Origin: Liopterus haemorrhoidalis
Taxonomy: Eukaryota > Arthropoda > Insecta > Coleoptera > Dytiscidae
Direction: 5' to 3'
Length of the DNA: 64,000 nucleotides
Assembly (NCBI GenBank): GCA_963971575.1
Contig: OZ020624.1
Coordinates: forward strand, 29,400,356 to 29,464,355
Part shown: one piece after another, positions 55,986 through 64,000 of the stretch
Numbering within the stretch: position 1 is the stretch's first letter
Layout: each line of letters starts with the position of its first letter
Position numbers and translations under genes: made by a program
The notes under the pieces: generated by a model
What the model saw: only the letters and a program-made list of their open reading frames with translations
Databases searched by the model: none
What the model was told of the DNA's origin: nothing

Positions 55986-55989
55986 TGTT

Positions 55990-56940
55990 GACGGTCGGTA
56001 AAAATGAAGAAAATTTAATTTTTATAACAAAAATTATCTTTTATTCAAAATAATAAAACATTAAATTTTGCTATAGCATAATGGCAGATTTAGTACATTT
56101 AATTAATTTAGATTTAATTAATGCAGTAGAGTAAACCAAAATTCATATTTTACCGAGAGATGATTATAAAAAAAATACATGTTTATTCGACAGATAAACA
56201 TTTATAAAATTATTTAAGCTTCCCAAACAAGTGATGTTACAATTAATAACGATTGTAAAACCAATGAAGGTTTAATTTAGTTTATGTAAAAAATTAAATA
56301 AATAAAATAAAATTATAAAAATATATAAAATAAAAAAAAAACAAAAAATATATTCGTTTTCATGTTGCTATTGTTTATTTTTGCAAACATACTAGCCCTT
56401 TATGTATGTCCTTCTCCTAGCTTCCTAGCTTCCTAGCCTTCTTTGTGTTCTATCTTTGTTTTCTTCGTTGATTTCAATTCTTCTTAAAATTATAGGTATC
56501 CCAGTATTTTCCACATTATTATTGTTGCATATTCGTTTGGTTCATCATTTATTCCATCATAATTATCGATCTTTTTCGCATTTTTTTACGCAGGATGTCG
56601 ATGTATAAAATATTTTATGTAAAAATGCTCGTGAGGTAAACACAAGAGCAAGTGAACAGGGGTGAAATTTATTAAAGATAAATGAATGTTCATTCTCTTC
56701 ATTTATCTTCACTGTCAACACCAAAATGAGAGTATAATAGCGAGAAGCAAGTATAAATTTTAAAATAATTGGCTTGCAAGATAGCTGCCAAACATTCTTA
56801 AGTTCACAGGAAAAATGTTAAAAAACATGTTTAATAATTTCAGTAAAAATTGGTTTGTGTATATAATAAATCGGTATTAAAATATTCTACCCTCACAAAA
56901 GTATAAGATCATTTTTGTTCAGTTATGATACAAATGGTGT
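55990..56940. other. no gene recognised
   Basis: AT-rich with a short AGCTTCCT repeat at about 56420. Nothing else found. Confidence 0.45.
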
Positions 56941-56945
56941 ATATT

Positions 56946-57146
56946 GTCACAGACGAACTGTAACCCATGGAGCAGAACCGTTTTCTGCTCTTCTGTAAAC
57001 TCTTTGGCGTCCACCTGGTGGCCTCAAAGCAAACCTGAACTCGTCAGTGAAAAAACTATGTAACGTAATAATTCACATAATCAAGAACAAATTTCTTACT
57101 GCACGGTGGCCAGGTCTTGGACCTCTTTGGATTTCTTGCAATCCTC
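56946..57146 (-). pseudogene. Tc1-like transposase fragment
   Basis: The minus strand reads QEIQRGPRPGHRAVR, then FFTDEFRFALRPPGGRQRVY and RRAENGSAPWVTV. FTDE-RF--RPPGGR-RVYRR is the region around the first catalytic Asp in one lineage of Tc1-like transposases (the usual Ser in DESRF is Phe here). It stops abruptly at 57147, where the direct repeat 57149-57389 begins. Confidence 0.7.
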
Positions 57147-57148
57147 TG

Positions 57149-57389
57149 GTAACACAGCCCAACAGACATTTTGGTGCCTGCGAATTTTTAACTGTCTCTA
57201 ACTAACTTTTGGGCACAGAATCCAAAATAGCCATCAGATTTGGTCTATCAGATCTAGTTTTTGAGATACGCTATATTGGCCTCTTTTACAATTGTCTTAT
57301 TTCTTAACTGGTGTATTTTTTACGTTATTACTGTTACTATTTGCTCCAACTGCCAGTTACAAACACAAAAGAGACAAAGTAAGGTATTT
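57149..57389. repeat. About 240 bp direct repeat, copy 2
   Basis: Matches 53018-53250 from TAACACAGCCCAACAGACAT to GACAAAGTAAG. On the minus strand it follows the protein remnant at 57415-57880, so it could be that unit's 3' region. Copy 1 has no such protein upstream. Confidence 0.85.
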
Positions 57390-57414
57390 ATTTCACAAAG
57401 TAGATAAATATACA

Positions 57415-57880
57415 TTCATCACTTAAAAATGTTCTTTTGTACGACTTTCTAGCAAGGAGTTTACCAGAACAGTCTTCCTGAAGACTCCAACAGTAGTAGG
57501 CCATCATGTGGCTATCTTATCTTCCTTGATATCTATCTTCCATAATTTTATGTCCTGATGGAATCTTTCCCCCGGTTCTTCACTAAAATCACCTAGGTTT
57601 TCTGGTATGTGGTCATAATACAACCGAGAATATTAAAGTTAGAAAGCATATTTTCCACTAATTCTCTGCCTTATGATTTCCAAGAAAATTTTGTACTTGA
57701 ATAAATGAACACCAAGAATTAGATTCAATCTCGTTCATTGATGCGGTTGGATTGGATTGTGGATCTTCAGTAGGTTGCCTTATCTGAGGACCATCAAATA
57801 TTCTGGCTTTCAGTTTTTCAGGGTTAAAACCCGTAATTTTTGACGGGTTAAACAACCTAGTTTCGAAATAAAATATTCAC
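57415..57880 (-). pseudogene. Remnant of multi-copy insect protein (GPQIR / GERFHQDI / MMAYYCW)
   Basis: The frame at 57658-57855 reads LKARIFDGPQIRQPTED and VQNFLGNHKAEN. After shifts the minus strand continues LVENMLSNFNILGC, IPENLGDFSEEPGERFHQDI, MEDRYQGR, MMAYYCWSLQEDCSGKLLAR and KSYKRTFLSDE. I know this order of motifs from a family of uncharacterised proteins that is highly multi-copy in aphids, beetles and Hydra. No function is established. Here at least three frameshifts break it. Its copy number and the conserved neighbour repeat suggest that it spreads with, or within, a mobile element. Confidence 0.75.
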
Positions 57881-58404
57881 CACACAGGTGAAGAGTACAA
57901 CAATATGGTGCAAGTTCTAATATTTTTAGTTATTCCATATTTAAATCATACGAATTAATTAAGCGGATATACGCATGTCAGGTTAGCAGGTATATTAAAT
58001 TACAAACCCAGCATGAAATTCTAATCCTTGATCTTGACGTTTGACGATCAAATTGGGTTTAAAACTTCAATCAATAAAGCTTGTAAAAATAAAAATTAAT
58101 ACATTTTCCGTTTAATGGAAATTTTATTTCAATTTAGCTTCCTCTGCGTGATTTCTAGTTAATTTTGCATTAAAGACTTATGTAGATCAAAGTCTGTATA
58201 ACACAATGATTATTTCGTAAATAATGCTCAGGTAAAACTGCAGATTGGATGACACAACAACGGTGAAAATTATGTCAATTGTAGTTGAAGGCTTGAGGAA
58301 GAATCTTTTGTTTTGTTTTCATTTATAACGTACTCTGTTTTTAACAAACGAGATCTAGAAATGGAGCCTAACAGGAGTTAATGGGTTCTTAACAGGAGTC
58401 TCTG

Positions 58405-58545
58405 GTCTTGTGACTGTTGACGATCAGAGGTCGTACATTAAGATCGAAACTTTACGTGGCAAAAACCCGACAGATATCCACAGAGCTTTAAGTAAAATTT
58501 GTGGTGACTTAACAGTGAAACGTAGTACAGATCCCCACGGCCAAT
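58405..58545 (+). pseudogene. mariner transposase, N-terminal fragment
   Basis: The plus strand reads DQRSYIKIETLRGKNPTDIH and RALSKICGDLTVKRST, the first DNA-binding helices of a mariner transposase. It ends at a stop soon after. The catalytic piece next door (58570-59186) is on the opposite strand, so the two halves are not colinear. Confidence 0.75.
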
Positions 58546-58569
58546 AAAATTTTGCAGAGCTCAATCAAA

Positions 58570-59186
58570 GGTCAAACAAATGATGATTTTTGCTTATGAT
58601 TACCAAGAAATCATCATGGTAGACAGAGTTCCATGTAGAACAAGTGTCACAGTATTTATCGTGACTTTATGTATTTTTTTGAGCTTGGAAGTTCTTCGTG
58701 AACGAACAACTTTTGTGGGTTTCGGTTCACCTTGGAACACCCAAACAGTGGATTGTTGCCTAGTTTTTGGTTCATATGAATAAAGCTAAGTTTCGTCACC
58801 TGTAACTAGTGATTCTTCTCGAGAATTTCTCGAGAGAAAGTTTTAATTCTCATTTTTCATTTCTCGAGAAATGTAAAATTTGCTCGACGCCTTTACTGTA
58901 GTACTTTAAAGGTGATTATAATTTTAACATGTTTTTATCCTCTACAATATTTTCAACATTAAAAAAAAATGTTTATTCTAATAATTATATAATTATTTTT
59001 CTCGAGATTTCTCGAGAATTCTCGAGAAAATAAGTCTAATGTCGAGAAATCAGAAACACTACCTGTAACGATGTTGCATACGGATTTTGCAGTGCCTAGG
59101 TTGAATTTTGAATTTTTTAGCATTCCCTTACACCAATCAACACGATTCTTTTTTTTTAGCTTCGATTGCGACAGTGAATTGGGCAT
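58570..59186 (-). pseudogene. mariner transposase middle, split by hAT MITE
   Basis: Right of the MITE the minus strand reads SLSQSKLKKKNRVDWCKGML, then NLGTAKSVCNIVTG. Left of it the frame resumes VTGDETWLYSYEPKTRQQST, then VWVFQGEPKPTKVVRSRRTS. Removing 58807-59061 and one TSD joins these without a gap at the first catalytic Asp block (VTGDE). Further down the homology fades near 58570. The segments with the second and third catalytic Asp are absent. Confidence 0.85.
58807..59061. mobile_element. 255 bp hAT MITE with CTCGAG repeats
   Basis: CCTGTAAC occurs at 58799-58806 and 59062-59069, an exact 8 bp TSD. The left end reads TAGTGATTCT; the right end is the reverse complement of TAGTGTTTCT. 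Both subterminal regions carry several TTCTCGAGAA palindromes, in opposite orientation at the two ends. hAT-type by TSD length and TAGTG termini. No coding capacity. Confidence 0.92.
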
Positions 59187-59189
59187 TCA

Positions 59190-59590
59190 AACAATAAATG
59201 GTTCGAATCAAGATCGTCAAATTATCTAAAAAAAATTATAGTACGTAATTTGTTTTAAAATTATTTTAAAAGTGCAAATAGCATAATTTTATTCAAGATT
59301 GCGAATGAATCTGACATATATTTTTTTACTTGCTTTCATTCAATCAGTATTTTAGTGTTCACGGATAAAATAGTTACTGTTTCTGAATGTTAGTTATTCC
59401 CGGCAACCTTCAGATATCTACGCAACCTGTTCATAGCAGTCAATCATGTTTGTGGATTAAAGCAAAAACTCCAAGTCAGAACATCAATTTTAACCAAACA
59501 ATTACAATAAAAATAAATCCTAGCAACTTCAAATAATTATACATATGGCTAACTTTGTATGGAAATTCTATTCCGTCTTTTTCCAACTTT
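59190..59590. other. no gene recognised
   Basis: AT-rich, no motif-bearing frame. Confidence 0.45.
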
Positions 59591-59593
59591 TTA

Positions 59594-59809
59594 TTAAAAA
59601 TGCAGAGTCTGCACTATATTTTTCGTATAAAAGTCGTGTATTTTATTTATTATTGTTTTAGACATAAAACTATCTATTTTCTTAACAACTTGTAAATCGG
59701 GTCGTTTTCGCTGTTGATTTTTATCACGAACAATGATACGTTGAATTGTTCTGTATGGAACACTAGTTAATCCCGCAGTTCTAAGTATAGGTTTATCATT
59801 ACCTTCCAA
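59594..59809 (-). pseudogene. Possible Tc1-like DNA-binding fragment
   Basis: The 71-codon frame reads LTSVPYRTIQRIIVRDKNQQ, then KRPDLQVVKKIDSFMSKTII and IHDFYTKN. It resembles the helix-turn-helix and following linker (KRP, then KID-F----I---IH-FY) seen in some insect transposase-like multi-copy proteins. No catalytic part follows. Attribution is tentative. Confidence 0.5.
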
Positions 59810-59814
59810 AGCTA

Positions 59815-61038
59815 CACTTTGTTTAAACTTTCAGTATCAGAACTTTGCAATCTTCTAAAAAACGAAATTTTTCTTTAGTAACCACGTCCACATTTTCGCA
59901 TTCCACGTCAACGTCCACATTTTCGCAGTCCAAATCACCTTGCACAGATTCAATATTTTCACTACAGAAATTAGCAATTTCTTAAAAATCAAATGGTCGC
60001 CAAAAAGCCATGTTGTTAATATATGCACGCTATGAACGTTGAAATTTAACTAACAAACAAGTATAACAACCCCTAAAATTTAGAAACAATATGATTATAA
60101 ATTTGGAAAATATCCTTAATGGTTTTTAAGAAACTTCAATTGAACTAGTGTTAAATATATTCGATTTAAATTTAAAATTCTCTTAATACCTCTTATATTC
60201 TTTTCACTGCAATAAGTCTTGGGATTACTGCCATAAACCCATTACCACTTTGTTAAGCCTCTTAACAAGTCTGGGCATTTCATTTTGGAAATATTATACT
60301 ACTTTAGTGAGTACTAGTTTTACATCAGACTCGTGCTTATGCATGTATCTCCAGGTTCAAAATACCGTGAGTTAAATAAAAAGAATATTTTTTAATAATT
60401 TGAGGACTTTAGCTGTAGTTTATTGAGCGAGTACGTAAATAAAGTGCCGGCAGCATGAACCCAACAAGTAAACGAGAGGGTATATTCAATTCACGCCCCA
60501 AAGTTCGAAATGAAGACAATAATAAAAGCCGACATACATTATATTTTATGTATAAAGTTTCCCATCTGCTCAGCACAGTGGGACACTCTACATTGATATT
60601 ATTCTTTTCCTTTATTAGTTGATGAACGGACTGAGCAATAGAAAAAGCACGTGACGAAACCCACAAATTGCAAATAATTTTCTTCATTTCCTTCTCTAAA
60701 AACTTTTTGTTTGAATGATATTTTTCTTTAAATATTATTAAGATGTGACAAAAATTTATATTTTTCAAAGTATTTAAACTTTACTCATAAATAATGGCCT
60801 AAAGTTTTTGGTATGAATAATAAATGAATATTATTTCATTGTTATTGAACCAGTGTTTCATGGAAAATGAAAGCAGCTACATCTACCGCCAAACCTGTAA
60901 ACTGCACAGGGGTAAATTCGAAACAACCACCATCTCATGAGCAAAATTCACACTTTTAGTAAAGTAAAGGAGGACTTTCTAGAAATATATGATCAGAACT
61001 ACATCTTTAATACAATTACCAAACTCAGGTTAAATTGC
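59815..61038. other. no gene recognised; one 119-codon frame
   Basis: A minus-strand frame at 60409-60768 (119 codons) contains VECPTVLSRWETLYIKYN, faintly like the TRW-S-Y block of hAT transposases, but nothing else supports this. At 59885-59930 the string CGTCCACATTTTCGCA is repeated in tandem. Confidence 0.35.
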
Positions 61039-61040
61039 TA

Positions 61041-61370
61041 TAGTGCGTTCGAAGGTGAGTTTGCAGTATAGCTCTTATGGAAAATGGGAGCGGTGTTGCC
61101 AAATGTTGTAAAAGTGTCCAATGTGTCCATTATAATAATATGAAAAACTCGTATGATTTACAAAAATCAACTCTTATAAAACTCAAAATAACACTCAACA
61201 AAAACAAATGCCCATTTGTAGAATACTGCGTCTTCACAGATCAGCGCGTTTAAGAGCTGGCAACGTCGACAAGCAAGAAAAGGATAGTGTCATTGTGTAA
61301 ACCCATTAGAGAGTATGAAAAAGAACTACTCCATATGCCCTGTACTGCAAACTCACCTTTGAACGCACTA
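61041..61370. mobile_element. 330 bp MITE with 31 bp TIRs and TA TSD
   Basis: The left TIR (61041-61071) starts TAGTGCGTTCGAAGGTGAGT; the right TIR (61340-61370) is its reverse complement with two mismatches. TA lies outside both ends (61039-61040 and 61371-61372). A TA duplication suggests a Tc1/mariner-type parent, but no such TIR belongs to any transposase in this window. No coding capacity. Confidence 0.88.
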
Positions 61371-61544
61371 TAAATCACATTACTCACTACATCTCATTAG
61401 AAATACACCAAAATTTGTAGTTTTAAGCCGCATTCATGAAACTTTACATGTCGATTAATAGACAAAGAACCAATAAAAAAATATATCAAGTCAGGGAAAA
61501 AGTTCATGACGATTCTTTAGTAAAATTCAACTGATTTTTTTATA

Positions 61545-61990
61545 GTGTGAAAATGAATTTATTTATACCAAATATGCTCCATTATTATCGACAACTTTTC
61601 GCCATTTTTTGGTATGGTTTCTGGTTGAAAAACTGAATTAAGTGGTTTTCACAGGCTTCTTTTGAAACCAGCCTAATTCCATTGAGAGAATTCTACAGAG
61701 ATCGGAATAGGTGATAGTCAGAGGGTGCTATGTCTGGACTATACGGTGGTGCAACACAATTTCCCAACCAAGCTTTCGCAATTTTTGACGGGTCATCAAA
61801 GAAGTGTGTGGTCTTGCGTTGTTATGATGAAAGACAACACCTTTCCTATTATTCAATTTGGGGGCCGTTCTCTTTCAATTACCTGGCGCAATATCTCTAG
61901 TTGTTCAGAGTAGAATTGAGAATCAATCATCTGACCAACTGGAAGTAGCTCATGGTGGACGATTCCCTTCCAGTCCCACCACACACACAT
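61545..61990 (-). pseudogene. mariner transposase, C-terminal part
   Basis: The minus strand reads VWWDWKGIVHHELLPVGQMI, then SQFYSEQLEILRQVIERERP, then a frameshifted RPHTSL-like stretch near the second catalytic Asp, then YSPDIAPSDYHLFRSL (third Asp) and ISLVSKEACENHLIQFF. This is the usual mariner order, with a normal C-terminal tail. The N-terminal half is absent. Confidence 0.85.
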
Positions 61991-62167
61991 TAATAAACTG
62001 TCGTAATCTCAAAATGCTTTAAACGATTAAAGCCCCAATTTTTTTTCTAAACTAAATAACCTACGGGAAAATCTAGTTGGACCTTTCGAAAATATCCATC
62101 TTTACACAATCATAACTTGCTTCAAATTTGTAATTGTGCACCCTCTATGGATAGTTTTGCACACCAT

Positions 62168-62655
62168 AAAGGTTTTATCTAAAGTCACTGGATTATACAA
62201 AGTAGCGCAAGCCTTTGAAGAAGCCGACAGATCCCAGGGTTTGATTGGCAACATTGCTTCCCCTATTAAGCAAACTAAAGCAGCAATTTTTACGTTCTTA
62301 AGTTTGCGTCTGCGCTGTCACATCTCTCTTTCTCGCTCTAATTTAATAACCTCCTTTGTCAGTGGTTTGAATATTTAAGGTTAAGTTTCATTTAAATTTA
62401 TATATTATATTAATTTTATTTAATAAAAATTAAAAAAATTGAAATTGTACCCCAATTTTGTTATAGTGCATATTTGATTAAAAAATCGTGATTACAATGT
62501 TTAAAATAAAATTATTGGTAGTACTAGTTTCTTATTTTTTTACTGTTGGAATCACTGAAAATCATTTGTGTTGGTGACATTTTTAGCCCCAGTATGGCCC
62601 CCGTTGTACTACTTTATATAATCTAGTGACTTTAGTTTTATCTAAAGCTGAAGGA
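62168..62655. repeat. Inverted-repeat pair, 480 bp apart
   Basis: CTAAAGTCACTGGATTATAC and about 12 more bases at 62174-62206 match, in reverse orientation, 62610-62644 with about five differences. A frame between them (62136-62378, plus) has no motif. They look like the ends of a non-autonomous DNA element, but the TSD is not clear. Confidence 0.5.
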
Positions 62656-62659
62656 CTAT

Positions 62660-63334
62660 TGATCACATAACAACGATGAGGACATCTTTCAGACAAAGTA
62701 CGAATGATCGGGCCATTATCTTGCCATCTGATTGTTGGAAAAAGCACTCCTAAAACACATTTTTACTCAAAAAGGACAATTTTTCACATTATAAATCAAA
62801 TTATCGTAAGTCTTTTAGATAAATTACAAATTATTCGGCCTAAAACTACATATTATTGCCATCTGTGTGCTGCAGCAAACCCTTTCAGTCCAACAAACAT
62901 TGATTTTATTAAATTGTAACTCTATAGACCCCTTGTGAAGGGTAGTAAATGGATATAATCAATAGCTTTACTGGTGTATAGATTTCGTGTAGTAAACTTC
63001 TCGCATTACACTGAAGTACTGAGGTTGTCAACCATCTATCGCTGCCATTTCAATACATGCCCTGTCATCTGTTGGTGATAAAAGGAACCTAAAATACTTA
63101 AAATGTCCGCTTTACAGAAATTAAATTTATTTACAGATAAAATTACGATATTAAAGTGGTAATTTAAGCAATTATAAACGAATTTTAAGGTACATTAGCA
63201 TTGCAGACGTATTTATTTTAATTTATTGCTAATGTTTTGATTATAAAGTACCACAATAATCAGCTAGCTTCATGGTGGTCATGACAGTTGTCAAAATCTC
63301 ATTGTTGACAATACAGTGTTTTATAAGAAAAGTG
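62660..63334. other. 5' flank of MEA1
   Basis: No confirmed gene. The frame at 62704-62919 has no motif. The AT-rich sequence just upstream of the MEA1 start presumably contains its promoter. Confidence 0.4.
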
Positions 63335-63362
63335 TCAGTTATTCACGATTTATTTATCCACA
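63335..63362 (+). promoter_or_regulatory. Possible initiator and short 5' UTR of MEA1
   Basis: TCAGTT at 63335-63340 fits the arthropod initiator consensus (TCAGT) and would give a 5' UTR of about 27 nt. No TATA box lies at the expected distance of about 30 bp. This is a positional guess only. Confidence 0.3.
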
Positions 63363-63809
63363 ATGGTATATTCTTGGTTACCCGATCCTCCAAATGAAAA
63401 TCCATTGAATGAATTACAACCAACCAACGAGAATGTTGTTATAATGGCTACTGATACTTCTGAAGATGAAGATGAACACCAATACGATGGATACGAGCCT
63501 CTACCGTTGGCCCCAACTGAAGGTATGGATGAAGATTCATCATCAGATGAAGATACACTTGAAGAAACACTAAATCCTAGTTTACCACCAATAGTACCGA
63601 TTGAAAGAACATTGGTTAAAGAAGTTTGGAGTGCATCAACACCAAATAATATTGAAATGGATAAAGAAAAAGCTGATGAAGTTAGGTCAGCTATGGCTAA
63701 TTTTACATTACCAAGCAGTAGTATTCCGGAATGGGCTGCTAGTATACCAGAAGAACAGTGGAAGCAGAAGTTGATAGATAGAATACTTAATAAAAATGTA
63801 GATAAATAA
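63363..63809 (+). CDS. MEA1: Male-enhanced antigen 1 (MEA1) homologue
   Basis: The 148-residue intronless frame starts at ATG 63363 (CACAATGG context, preceded by AT-rich leader). Residues 33-69 are strongly acidic (SEDEDEH, DEDSSSDEDTLEE) and enclose YDGYEPLPL. Residues 103-141 form the conserved C-terminal block: ADEVRSAMANFTLP, then IPEWAASIPEEQW. This acidic region, then YQPLP-like motif, then V--M--F-LP---P-WA----E-QW, is the MEA1 family signature. MEA1 is a small conserved animal protein first described from testis; its molecular role is not established. The length fits the family (about 150-190). There is no signal peptide or membrane segment. No frameshift or in-frame stop is present, unlike every other long frame nearby. 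A minus-strand frame (63350-63883) is only its shadow. Confidence 0.87.
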   Translation: MVYSWLPDPPNENPLNELQPTNENVVIMATDTSEDEDEHQYDGYEPLPLAPTEGMDEDSSSDEDTLEETLNPSLPPIVPIERTLVKEVWSASTPNNIEMDKEKADEVRSAMANFTLPSSSIPEWAASIPEEQWKQKLIDRILNKNVDK

Positions 63810-63830
63810 TTGTATTTGTTAGAATTTTGT

Positions 63831-63836
63831 AATAAA
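63831..63836 (+). terminator. Poly(A) signal of MEA1
   Basis: AATAAA 22 bp after the MEA1 stop codon, followed by further AATAAAA at about 63841. Confidence 0.7.
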
Positions 63837-64000
63837 TATATAATAAAATTACTCGTTATTGTATTTACAACCAAACAAACCATTAAAAAATAAGAAATAT
63901 GAGTTAAAAACTAATACTTTAGCATGGACACAAACCTTTTACAACAGATTTCACACTTTATTGATAATTAGTTTGTCTTTTCACACAGAGATGTCTACAC
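63837..64000. other. 3' flank of MEA1
   Basis: No feature seen up to the window end. Confidence 0.5.

Noticed and set aside
60409..60768. 119-codon minus-strand frame with RWETLY, considered as hAT transposase.
   Set aside because: Only one short resemblance, with no dimerisation domain, zinc finger or catalytic blocks around it.
62594..62745. Minus-strand open stretch reading PTIRWQDNGPIIRTLSERC... and ending KVVQRGPYWG, preceded by a TTTTAG acceptor-like site; possible last exon of a host gene.
   Set aside because: Its last third overlaps an inverted repeat shared with 62174-62206, and no upstream exon could be found. Kept as a point to test, not as a gene.
63350..63883. 177-codon minus-strand frame opposite MEA1, serine-rich.
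   Set aside because: Antisense shadow: the serine runs are the complement of the acidic codons of MEA1.

Overview
The window is AT-rich, repeat-saturated eukaryotic DNA, almost certainly from an insect. Evidence: many broken mariner, Tc1, pogo, hAT, piggyBac and PIF/Harbinger transposons, several clades of non-LTR retrotransposon (RT with YADD or RNase H domains), a Penelope-like element, tRNA-derived SINEs, and one intronless host gene with a metazoan signature. A large-genome beetle would fit, but the order cannot be fixed from sequence alone. There are no bacterial-style operons, no CRISPR array and no rRNA gene.

Only one intact host gene was recognised: a homologue of male-enhanced antigen 1 (MEA1) at 63363-63809 (+), single exon, with a poly(A) signal. 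The other protein-like frames are transposon remnants, fragments of a multi-copy insect protein family, or unassigned.

Layout. 0-10 kb: mariner and pogo remnants, a 101 bp hAT MITE, a LINE 3' end with a (TA)n tail, and a possible tRNA-like sequence. 10-17 kb: a LINE RNase H domain, an unclassified 1.08 kb element with 35 bp TIRs, tandem repeats and a small CpG-rich patch. 17.5-19.9 kb: a Tc1 element bounded by TA dinucleotides with a piggyBac-type MITE inside it. 21-26 kb: Jockey-like RT, a LINE split by a composite SINE, and a LINE ending in (TTGAA)n. 26.5-27.1 kb: a 188 bp tandem array. 30-34 kb: nested LINEs with a pogo-type MITE. 35-38 kb: a hAT MITE with a perfect 8 bp TSD, a 36 bp palindrome and a Harbinger element with TTA TSDs. 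38.9-40.9 kb: a 170 bp tandem array beside a LINE RNase H domain. 41.6-43.5 kb: stacked mariner, LINE and Tc1/mariner pieces. 44.9-45.6 kb: a solo LTR. 45.6-47.8 kb: a second copy of the 31.7 kb LINE, split by a Penelope-like GIY-YIG fragment with a 13 bp TSD. 48.4-53.8 kb: another RT, the fullest composite SINE, a mariner with both TIRs and a LINE 3' end. 57-59 kb: a multi-copy protein remnant and a mariner cut exactly at its first catalytic motif by a hAT MITE. 61-64 kb: a TA-flanked MITE, a mariner 3' end and MEA1.

Because several families occur as paralogous copies, some insertions can be read against an uninserted copy inside this window, which gives a relative order of events. All homology calls rest on motif recognition by eye; no database search was run. 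TIR and TSD calls rest on direct string comparison.
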